A stretch of DNA of 15,812 bases from Streptomyces katrae (lineage in GTDB: Bacteria > Actinomycetota > Actinomycetes > Streptomycetales > Streptomycetaceae). Location: assembly GCF_000966975.1 (NCBI RefSeq), contig NZ_JZWV01000371.1, positions 1-15,812 on the forward strand, written 5' to 3'. Positions 7,617-12,901 of the stretch are shown here, piece by piece. Numbering within the stretch: position 1 is the stretch's first letter; each line of letters begins with the position of its first letter. The notes below the pieces were generated by a model, which saw only the letters and a program-made list of their open reading frames with translations, was not told where the DNA came from and did no database searches. The position numbers were made by a program, and so were the translations under genes.

Positions 7617-8210
7617 TTACAGCGCCGCGCGCACCATGTCGACGAAGTACGCGTGGACGCGGTCGTCGCCGGTCAGCTCCGGGTGGAACGAGGTGGCGAG
7701 GACGTTGCCCTGTCGCACGGCGACGGTGTGGCCGTCGTACGTGGCGAGGACCTCGGCGGAGGCACCGACCGACTCGACCCAGGGGGCGCGGATGAAGACG
7801 CCCTCGACGGGGCCGCCCGCTATGCCCGCGAAGTCGATCTTCGCCTCGAAGGACTCGTTCTGGCGGCCGAAGGCGTTGCGGCGGACGATCATGTCGATGC
7901 CGCCGAGCGTCTCCTGGTCGTCACGGCCGTCGAGCAGCTTGTCGGCCAGCATGATCATGCCGGCGCAGGTGCCGTAGACGGGCATGCCGGCGCGGACGCG
8001 CTCGCGCAGCGGCTCCAGCATGCCGAACAGGACCGCGAGCTTCGACATGGTCGTGGACTCGCCGCCGGGGATCACCAGGGCGTCGACCTCGGCGAGCTCC
8101 TCGGGACGCCGGACCGGCCTGGCCACGGCGTCCGCCGCGGCCAGGGCGATCAGGTGCTCCCGTACGTCGCCCTGGAGGGCCAGGACACCGATCACGGGGG
8201 GGTTGCTCAT
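7617..8210 (-). CDS. pdxT: Pyridoxal 5'-phosphate synthase glutaminase subunit PdxT
   Basis: PdxT is the class I glutaminase that splits glutamine and channels ammonia to PdxS in the DXP-independent vitamin B6 pathway. The 197-residue product has [13 protein letters not shown] at 7-19, the GGES motif (49-52), the nucleophile Cys82 in YGTCAGMI, and His176 and Glu178 in SFHPEL, completing the Cys-His-Glu triad. Length matches the family (about 190-200). The ATG at 8210 lies 11 bp after the pdxS stop. The sequence just upstream (CACCCCACG) has no purine-rich ribosome-binding site, so translation probably depends on ribosomes arriving from pdxS. Confidence 0.97.
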   Translation of the reverse strand: MSNPPVIGVLALQGDVREHLIALAAADAVARPVRRPEELAEVDALVIPGGESTTMSKLAVLFGMLEPLRERVRAGMPVYGTCAGMIMLADKLLDGRDDQETLGGIDMIVRRNAFGRQNESFEAKIDFAGIAGGPVEGVFIRAPWVESVGASAEVLATYDGHTVAVRQGNVLATSFHPELTGDDRVHAYFVDMVRAAL

Positions 8211-8221
8211 CGTGGGGTGCC

Positions 8222-9139
8222 TTACCAGCCGCGGTTGGCGTAGCGCTCGGCCTCGGGGAGGGTGTCGCAGTTGATGCCGACCATGGCCTCGCCCAGGTTG
8301 CGGGACGCGTCCGCGATGACCTTCGGGTCGTCGAAGAAGGTGGTGGCCTTCACGATGGCGGCGGCGCGCTTGGCCGGGTCGCCCGACTTGAAGATGCCGG
8401 AGCCGACGAAGACGCCCTCGGCGCCGAGCTGGCGCATCAGCGCGGCGTCGGCCGGGGTGGCGACGCCACCGGCGGAGAACAGGACGACGGGGAGCTTGCC
8501 GAGCTCGGCGACCTCCTTGACGAGCTCGTACGGGGCGCGCAGCTCCTTGGCGGCGGCGTACAGCTCGTTGTTGTCGTAGCCGCGCAGCTGGGCGATCTCG
8601 TTCTTGATCTGGCGCAGGTGGCGGACGGCCTCGACGACGTTGCCGGTGCCGGCCTCGCCCTTGGAGCGGATCATGGCCGCGCCCTCGGCGATGCGGCGCA
8701 GGGCCTCGCCCAGGTTGGTGGCGCCACAGACGAAGGGGGTGGTGAAGGCCCACTTGTCGGAGTGGTTGATCTCGTCGGCCGGGGTCAGGACCTCGGACTC
8801 GTCGATGTAGTCGACGCCGAGGGACTGGAGGACCTGGGCCTCGACGAAGTGGCCGATGCGGGACTTGGCCATGACCGGGATGGAGACGGCCTCGATGATC
8901 TCCTCGATCATGTTCGGGTCCGACATGCGGGCCACGCCGCCGTCCTTGCGGATGTCGGCCGGGACCCGCTCCAGGGCCATGACGGCCACGGCGCCGGCGT
9001 CCTCGGCGATCTTCGCCTGCTCGGCGTTGACCACGTCCATGATCACGCCGCCCTTGAGCTGCTCGGCCATGCCGCGCTTGACGCGGGACGTGCCGATGGC
9101 CGACTCAGCGGACTGGGGGGAGGTGGGAAGCGTGCTCAC
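8222..9139 (-). CDS. pdxS: Pyridoxal 5'-phosphate synthase lyase subunit PdxS
   Basis: PdxS is the synthase core that builds PLP from ribose 5-phosphate, glyceraldehyde 3-phosphate and ammonia supplied by PdxT; the family forms a dodecamer. The 305-residue (beta/alpha)8 protein is highly conserved: [17 protein letters not shown] (21-37) contains the active-site Asp35, [14 protein letters not shown] gives the Schiff-base Lys92, and [19 protein letters not shown] gives the second lysine, Lys160. [10 protein letters not shown] and FVGSGIF near residues 224-250 contribute to phosphate binding. The GTG at 9139 has GAGGTC about 7 nt upstream. The gene is first in pdxS-pdxT-yebC, with a 171-bp control region upstream (9140-9310). 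Confidence 0.98.
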   Translation of the reverse strand: MSTLPTSPQSAESAIGTSRVKRGMAEQLKGGVIMDVVNAEQAKIAEDAGAVAVMALERVPADIRKDGGVARMSDPNMIEEIIEAVSIPVMAKSRIGHFVEAQVLQSLGVDYIDESEVLTPADEINHSDKWAFTTPFVCGATNLGEALRRIAEGAAMIRSKGEAGTGNVVEAVRHLRQIKNEIAQLRGYDNNELYAAAKELRAPYELVKEVAELGKLPVVLFSAGGVATPADAALMRQLGAEGVFVGSGIFKSGDPAKRAAAIVKATTFFDDPKVIADASRNLGEAMVGINCDTLPEAERYANRGW

Positions 9140-9192
9140 GGGTTGACCTCACTCGAAACGAACTCGAAAGGAAGACGGGTACTACTCGGCAG

Positions 9193-9221
9193 AGAAAACC
9201 CCACCGACCAGTCCACTACAA
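9193..9221 (-). promoter_or_regulatory. Candidate pdxS promoter with possible PdxR-type operator
   Basis: On the minus strand TTGTAG (9221-9216) and TTTTCT (9198-9193) are 17 bp apart; each matches consensus only in part. Overlapping it, 9217-9206 reads AGTGGACTGGTC. This resembles the AGTGGWCTA-like element I recall for MocR/PdxR regulators of vitamin B6 genes in Corynebacterium. No pdxR gene is in the window. The resemblance is inference, and the promoter is weak by eye. Confidence 0.3.
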
Positions 9222-9231
9222 GGGCCAATAT

Positions 9232-9246
9232 GGAGCCGGTGGCTCC
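9232..9246. repeat. Short inverted repeat upstream of pdxS
   Basis: GGAGCC (9232-9237) and GGCTCC (9241-9246) form a perfect 6-bp stem with a 3-base loop, about 93 bp upstream of pdxS and 65 bp downstream of the LemA-like gene. Read on the plus strand it is followed by TTGATTTGT, but no plus-strand gene precedes it. It could be an operator or a weak 3' end structure for the LemA-like gene. Confidence 0.35.
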
Positions 9247-9310
9247 TTGATTTGTCCCCGGCGGCGCTGGTGGACCCCGATCGGCCCAATCCCGTGTCCC
9301 CCCGTCCGGG

Positions 9311-9865
9311 CTAGGCGGGGCGGTCCGCGAGGTCGGCCGGCGGCTCGTCGTCCATCTCGAAGGCGAGCGGGAACGGGGCGTGCCCGGCCAGCCGGAACCA
9401 GCGGACCTTGCGGTGCCTGCGCAGGGCGCGGGCGGCCCGTACGGCGTCGTTGAGGAAGCGCCGTGCCATCGGTACCCGGCGCACCGCGGCGGCCAGTTGC
9501 TCGGCGGCCTCCACGCCCCCCGGGGCGGACTTGAGCACCTCCACCTGGTCCGCGTCGGCGAACACCGCGCGCAGCGCCTGGCTGAGTTCGCTCTCGGCGA
9601 CCTCCCGCTGTTCCTCCTCGGCCTGCCGGGCGGCGTGCGCGGCCTCGTACAGCACGAGGGAGGAGGCGGGGTCGAGCGCCCCGGAGGTGGCCACCTCCAG
9701 GACGACGGAGGCGCGGCGCACGAGCTGCGCGTCCAGGGCCGCCCGGGCGGCGTCCATCCGGGTGTGCAGCCGGTCCAGCCGCCCGGCGGTCCAGCTGAGG
9801 TAGACCCCGACGACGGCGAACGCCACCGCGATCCAGACAAGGTTTTCGATCACGGGCGGCGACAC
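9311..9865 (-). CDS. LemA-like single-span membrane protein, function unknown
   Basis: The 184-residue protein has an N-terminal hydrophobic span (about 6-24, IENLVWIAVAFAVVGVYLS). A mostly helical soluble part follows, with RLDRLHTRMDAARAALDAQL, an Ala/Glu-rich helix near 73-100, and ARRFLNDAVRAARALR near 135-150. The spacing of these elements resembles the LemA family (N-terminal span, R-x-R-V-D-x-A-x-x-x-x-x-x-QL, then a RxxYNDAVR-like helix), but I see no better clue to function. The end is Pro/Asp-rich. The GTG at 9865 is preceded by GGAG about 6 nt away; a second GTG at 9853 is possible. It lies 49 bp after pimA, so it may be the last gene of the pgsA-acyltransferase-pimA unit, which suggests a membrane or envelope role. 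Confidence 0.75.
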   Translation of the reverse strand: MSPPVIENLVWIAVAFAVVGVYLSWTAGRLDRLHTRMDAARAALDAQLVRRASVVLEVATSGALDPASSLVLYEAAHAARQAEEEQREVAESELSQALRAVFADADQVEVLKSAPGGVEAAEQLAAAVRRVPMARRFLNDAVRAARALRRHRKVRWFRLAGHAPFPLAFEMDDEPPADLADRPA

Positions 9866-9904
9866 TACCGGCTCCGGCGTGCCGCCCGCCCCCCGCGCGG
9901 GTCA

Positions 9905-9928
9905 CCCGGGAGGGCTAGCCCTCCCGGG
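9905..9928. repeat. 24-bp perfect palindrome across the pimA stop codon
   Basis: Bases 9905-9928 are a perfect uninterrupted palindrome: left half CCCGGGAGGGCT, right half AGCCCTCCCGGG. It contains the pimA TAG (9917-9915) and the codons for the last residues. It could fold into a GC-rich hairpin in the message, acting as a terminator or a 3' stabiliser. No T-run follows on the minus strand, so efficient termination is uncertain and read-through into the LemA-like gene is plausible. Confidence 0.6.
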
Positions 9929-11078
9929 AGAAGCCGAGGCGGGTGCGGAGCGGGACGCGTTCGTCGGCGGCCACGGCGGCCGCGCCGGCGGTGACCGTCT
10001 CGTAGACGGCGAGGATGTCCGCGCCGACCGTCGACCAGTCGAAGCGGCGGACGTGGGCCGAGCCGCGGGCGCTCAGTTCGGCGCGCCGGGCCGGGTCGCG
10101 CAGCAGGGCGACCGCCGCGGCCGCCAGGGAGTCGGCGTCCTCGTTGGCGAAGAGCTCCCCGGCCGCGCCCTGGTCGAGCACCTGGGCGAAGGCGTCGAGG
10201 TCGGAGGCGAGGACGGCCGCCCCCGCGGACAGGGCCTCGACCAGGATGATCCCGAAGCTCTCGCCGCCCGTGTTGGGGGCCACGTACACGTCGACGCTGC
10301 GCAGCAGCCGGGCCTTGTCCTCGTCGGAGACCATGCCGAGGAACTCCACGCGGGAGCGCAGCTCGGCCGGCAGCGAGGCGACGGCCTCCTCCTCGTCGCC
10401 GCGGCCGGCCACGAGGAGCCGTACGTCGGGGCACTCCGCCACGATGCGCGGGAAGGCGGCCATGAGCACCGGCAGGCCCTTGCGGGGCTCGTCGATGCGG
10501 CCGATGAAGCCGAGGGTCTGCCCGCCCCACTCGGGCTTGGGGTCGGCCTTCGCGAAGAAGTCGACGTCGACGCCGTTGGGGATGACCACGGCGTCCCCGC
10601 CGAGGTGCTCGACCAGGGTGCGCCGGGCGTACTCGCTGACCGCGATCCGGGCGCTGATCTTCTCCAGCGCCGGCTGGAGGATCGGGTACGCGGCGATCAT
10701 CGCCCGCGAGCGGGGGTTGGAGGTGTGGAACGTGGCCACGATGGGTCCCTGCGCCGCCCAGCAGGACAGCAGTCCGAGGGAGGGGGAGGCCGGCTCGTGG
10801 ATGTGGATGACGTCGAAGACCCCGTCGTGCAGCCAGCGCCGTACCCGGGCGGCCGACAGGAAGCCGAAGTTCAGGCGGGCGACGGAGCCGTTGTAGGGCA
10901 CCGGGACGGCCCGTCCGGCCGAGACCACGTAGGGGGGCAGCGGGGTCTCGTCGTCCGCGGGGGCCAGCACCGACACCTCGTGGCCGAGCCTGATCAGGTG
11001 TTCGGCCAGGTCGCGGATGTGGAACTGGACGCCGCCGGGTACGTCCCAGGAGTACGGGCAGACGATGCCGATCTTCAC
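9915..11078 (-). CDS. pimA: Phosphatidylinositol alpha-mannosyltransferase PimA
   Basis: PimA is a GT4-family, GT-B fold enzyme that transfers mannose from GDP-mannose to phosphatidylinositol on the inner leaflet, the first step of PIM synthesis. The 387-residue product opens with KIGIVCPYSWDVPGGVQFHI, where GGV (15-17) binds the nucleotide sugar. ATFHTS includes His118. GRIDEPRKG gives Arg194 and Lys200, and NTGGESFGIILVEAL includes Glu273 and Glu281 of the EX7E motif. The full length matches mycobacterial PimA closely as I recall it. The GTG at 11078 shares one base with the acyltransferase TAG (TAGTG), so it is translationally coupled. The palindrome at 9905-9928 covers its stop. The reading frame is also open upstream; see the note on the frameshift. 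Confidence 0.92.
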   Translation of the reverse strand: MKIGIVCPYSWDVPGGVQFHIRDLAEHLIRLGHEVSVLAPADDETPLPPYVVSAGRAVPVPYNGSVARLNFGFLSAARVRRWLHDGVFDVIHIHEPASPSLGLLSCWAAQGPIVATFHTSNPRSRAMIAAYPILQPALEKISARIAVSEYARRTLVEHLGGDAVVIPNGVDVDFFAKADPKPEWGGQTLGFIGRIDEPRKGLPVLMAAFPRIVAECPDVRLLVAGRGDEEEAVASLPAELRSRVEFLGMVSDEDKARLLRSVDVYVAPNTGGESFGIILVEALSAGAAVLASDLDAFAQVLDQGAAGELFANEDADSLAAAAVALLRDPARRAELSARGSAHVRRFDWSTVGADILAVYETVTAGAAAVAADERVPLRTRLGFSREG

Positions 11079-11902
11079 TACGGGCGCTCCTCCAGGTCGT
11101 CGAGCCACAGCCGCTGGAGCATGTGCCAGTCCTCCGGGTGCTCGGCGATCCCCGAAGCGAAGGCGTCGGCCACCGACTGGGTCATGGCGGCCGTCTTCTC
11201 GGCCCGGGTCCCGGTGCCGGGCACCTCCACCTCGGGGTGGATCCGGCCGTACATCTTCGGGGCGTCCCCGTAGGACAGGGTGACCGGCAGCAGGGCCGCC
11301 CCGGTCTGCTGGGCCAGCAGCGCGGGCCCGGCGGGCATCCGGGCGGTGGCGCCGAAGAAGTCCACCTCGACCCCGGAGGAGGACAGGTCCCGGTCCGCGA
11401 CCAGGCAGATCAGGCCGCCGGAGCGCAGCCGGCGCGCGAGGGTGCCGAAGGCGGCTCCGCCGCTGTGCGGCAGGACCTCCATGCCCAGGCTCTGCCGGTA
11501 GGCCACGAAACGGTCGTAGAGGGACTCGGGCTTGAGCCGCTCGGCGACCGTGGTGAAGGGAACGCCGACGTGGCCGGTGACCCAGGCTCCGGCCAGGTCC
11601 CAGTTGGCCAGGTGCGGCAGGGCCACGATCACGCCCCGGCCGGAGGCGAGGGCCTCGCGCAGGATGTGCTCGTCCTTTATCGACACGTCCGTGCCGAACC
11701 GCCGTGGGTCCATGGCGGGCAGCCGGAAGGATTCCATCCAGTAGCGCATGTACGAGCGCATACCCGCCTGCGAGAGGGCGCGCAGCCGCTCGGGGCCGGC
11801 GTCGGGCACCACCCGGGCCAGGTTGGACTCCAGGCGCAGCACGCTCTTTCCGCGCCGCTTCCAGGCCACGTCCGCGATCTTGCGGCCGAGGGCCGCCGCC
11901 AC
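11078..11902 (-). CDS. Phosphatidylinositol mannoside acyltransferase (PatA/HtrB-like), 5' end frameshifted
   Basis: This member of the LpxL/HtrB-type acyltransferase family, by its position between pgsA and pimA, probably acylates the mannose of PIM. The open frame gives 274 residues starting VAAALGRKIADVAWKRRGK. The HX4D motif is PHLANWD (His97, Asp102), and ICLVADRDLSSSGVEVDFFG (about 155-174) and MPAGPALLAQQTGAALLPV follow, all family-typical. The likely native start is the ATG at 11993 (TGATG overlap with the pgsA stop), which would encode MGSGKDKLVDGLYG and then LGWAGVKKLPEPV. A 13-bp tandem duplication at 11938-11963 separates the two parts into different frames. The GTG at 11902 has no ribosome-binding site. 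One repeat copy fewer gives a 300-residue protein of normal length. It may be a true mutation or a sequence error. Confidence 0.85.
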   Translation of the reverse strand: MAAALGRKIADVAWKRRGKSVLRLESNLARVVPDAGPERLRALSQAGMRSYMRYWMESFRLPAMDPRRFGTDVSIKDEHILREALASGRGVIVALPHLANWDLAGAWVTGHVGVPFTTVAERLKPESLYDRFVAYRQSLGMEVLPHSGGAAFGTLARRLRSGGLICLVADRDLSSSGVEVDFFGATARMPAGPALLAQQTGAALLPVTLSYGDAPKMYGRIHPEVEVPGTGTRAEKTAAMTQSVADAFASGIAEHPEDWHMLQRLWLDDLEERP

Positions 11903-11993
11903 CGGCTCGGGCAGCTTCTTGACGCCCGCCCAGCCGAGCCCGTACAGCCCGCCCGTACAGCCCGTCGACCAGCTTGTCCTTGCCGCTGCCCAT
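11903..11993 (-). pseudogene. Displaced 5' coding segment of the acyltransferase
   Basis: The ATG at 11991-11993 overlaps the pgsA TGA by one base, as expected for a coupled start. It encodes MGSGKDKLVDGLYG before the 13-bp duplication. Beyond it, the correct sequence (LGWAGVKKLPEP) is found in the frame of the 11902 ORF, not in the ATG frame. In the ATG frame the product turns into Arg/Gly/Pro-rich sequence typical of an out-of-frame high-GC read. This segment is therefore the N-terminus of the acyltransferase, cut off by a +13 frameshift. Confidence 0.8.
11938..11963. repeat. Perfect 13-bp tandem duplication causing a frameshift
   Basis: Plus-strand GCCCGTACAGCCC occurs at 11938-11950 and again at 11951-11963 with no spacer. 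The base after the second copy continues the unit for one more G. The coding-strand unit is GGGCTGTACGGGC (reading Gly-Leu-Tyr-Gly in the ATG frame). The extra 13 bp is not a multiple of three. Two adjacent identical copies are the classic product of slipped-strand replication or of an assembly collapse/expansion. Confidence 0.9.
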
Positions 11994-12655
11994 CAGAGCG
12001 CGCCGCCCTCGGCGGGCGCCGCCGCGTCGGCCTCGGCGGCCTCGCGGCGCACCGTGACCACCCGCTGGACCAGCGTGACGAGCGAGCCCGCCGCCACCAC
12101 CCACAGGGCGATGGGCAGCAGCACGCCGATCCACGAGGGGACCCCGAAGGTCTGCAGCCCGGACAGGCCGGCCGCGACCAGCGAGATCACCAGGCGCTCG
12201 GCGCGCTCCACGAGCCCGTTGACGGCCACCGGCAGGCCGATCGCCTCGCCGCGGGCCTTGGTGTACGAGACCACCTGGCCGCTGGCCAGGCAGAAGATCG
12301 CCACCGCGCACAGCACGTTGTCGTTCCCGGAGCCCGCGTACCAGAGCGCGAGGCCGCCGAAGATCGCCGCGTCGGCCACCCGGTCGAGGGTGGAGTCGAG
12401 GAACGCGCCCCAGCGGCTGGAGACCCCGGCCTGGCGGGCCATGTTCCCGTCCACCAGGTCCGAGAAGACGAAGAGGGTGATGGTGATCGTGCCCCAGAAG
12501 AACTCGCCCCGGGGGAAGAAGACCAGCGCCCCGGCCACCACACCGGCGGTGCCGATCAGCGTGACCGCGTCGGGGCTCACCCCCCGACGGAGGAGAAATG
12601 CGGCGAACGGCGTGAGAACACGCGTGAAGAACGCACGCGCGTACTTGTTCAGCAT
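11993..12655 (-). CDS. pgsA: Phosphatidylinositol phosphate synthase (CDP-alcohol phosphatidyltransferase)
   Basis: The enzyme joins CDP-diacylglycerol to inositol 1-phosphate, giving phosphatidylinositol phosphate, the precursor of PI and PIMs. The 220-residue membrane protein carries the complete CDP-alcohol phosphotransferase motif D-x2-DG-x2-AR-x8-G-x3-D-x3-D: Asp66, Asp69-Gly70, Ala73-Arg74, Gly83, Asp87 and Asp91. Several hydrophobic spans follow between about 95 and 200, with a charged Ala/Glu-rich tail. The frame is open to 12793, but the ATG at 12655 (MLNKYARAFFTRVLTPFAAF) is the family-like start and has GGGAAGG just upstream. The actinobacterial naming is pgsA1/pgsA; substrate choice (inositol phosphate rather than glycerol phosphate) is inferred from the pimA neighbourhood. 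Its TGA overlaps the acyltransferase ATG. Confidence 0.92.
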   Translation of the reverse strand: MLNKYARAFFTRVLTPFAAFLLRRGVSPDAVTLIGTAGVVAGALVFFPRGEFFWGTITITLFVFSDLVDGNMARQAGVSSRWGAFLDSTLDRVADAAIFGGLALWYAGSGNDNVLCAVAIFCLASGQVVSYTKARGEAIGLPVAVNGLVERAERLVISLVAAGLSGLQTFGVPSWIGVLLPIALWVVAAGSLVTLVQRVVTVRREAAEADAAAPAEGGAL

Positions 12656-12718
12656 GGCCTTCCCAGAGGGTCGCTGGGCCGCGCGGCCACCACGGCCACC
12701 GGTCGTAGCCAGCACCCC

Positions 12719-12740
12719 GGGTGCGGGGCGCCCCGCACCC
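12719..12740. repeat. 22-bp perfect palindrome in the pgsA / EF-G-like divergent region
   Basis: Bases 12719-12740 are a perfect palindrome with half-site GGGTGCGGGGC and no spacer. It lies 64 bp upstream of the pgsA start, inside the likely pgsA leader, and 162 bp upstream of the EF-G-like start. It may be a regulator site or an RNA hairpin. The rest of the 246-bp gap holds only the promoter candidates described separately and a ribosome-binding site before 12902. Confidence 0.55.
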
Positions 12741-12788
12741 TCCGGTTCGCCCGGCGCGGCCCTTCGGCCATCCCCGTCCGGGTGCCCC

Positions 12789-12817
12789 TTCACGCGCCCG
12801 TCCGTGACCGGTACGAC
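12789..12817 (+). promoter_or_regulatory. Candidate promoter for the EF-G-like gene
   Basis: TTCACG (12789-12794) and TACGAC (12812-12817) are separated by 17 bp, matching the -35 at 4 of 6 and the -10 at 3 of 6 positions. It predicts a leader of about 80 nt before the ATG at 12902. Found by eye only. Confidence 0.3.
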
Positions 12818-12845
12818 GTATGGACGCAGTGTGACGCCAGTGCAA
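12817..12845 (-). promoter_or_regulatory. Candidate promoter for pgsA
   Basis: On the minus strand TTGCAC (12845-12840) and CATACG (12822-12817) are 17 bp apart, a fair -35 (TTGnAC-like) and a weak -10. The element is back to back with the plus-strand candidate at 12789-12817, sharing base 12817. It would give a leader of about 155 nt carrying the palindrome at 12719-12740. Confidence 0.3.
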
Positions 12846-12901
12846 AGCTCGAAGGACCCCGATCACCCTCCTTCACCGCGACACCGGGAGGCACGAGCAT
12901 C

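Noticed and set aside
9905..9928. Phage or plasmid attachment site
   Set aside because: It is a palindrome at a gene end with no tRNA gene, integrase or duplicated core nearby; a transcript hairpin explains it better.
11123..12901. Long plus-strand frame continuous with the EF-G-like gene upstream of 12902
   Set aside because: The upstream part is antisense to the acyltransferase and pgsA and has shadow-frame composition. The EF-G-like protein has a proper ribosome-binding site and ATG at 12902.
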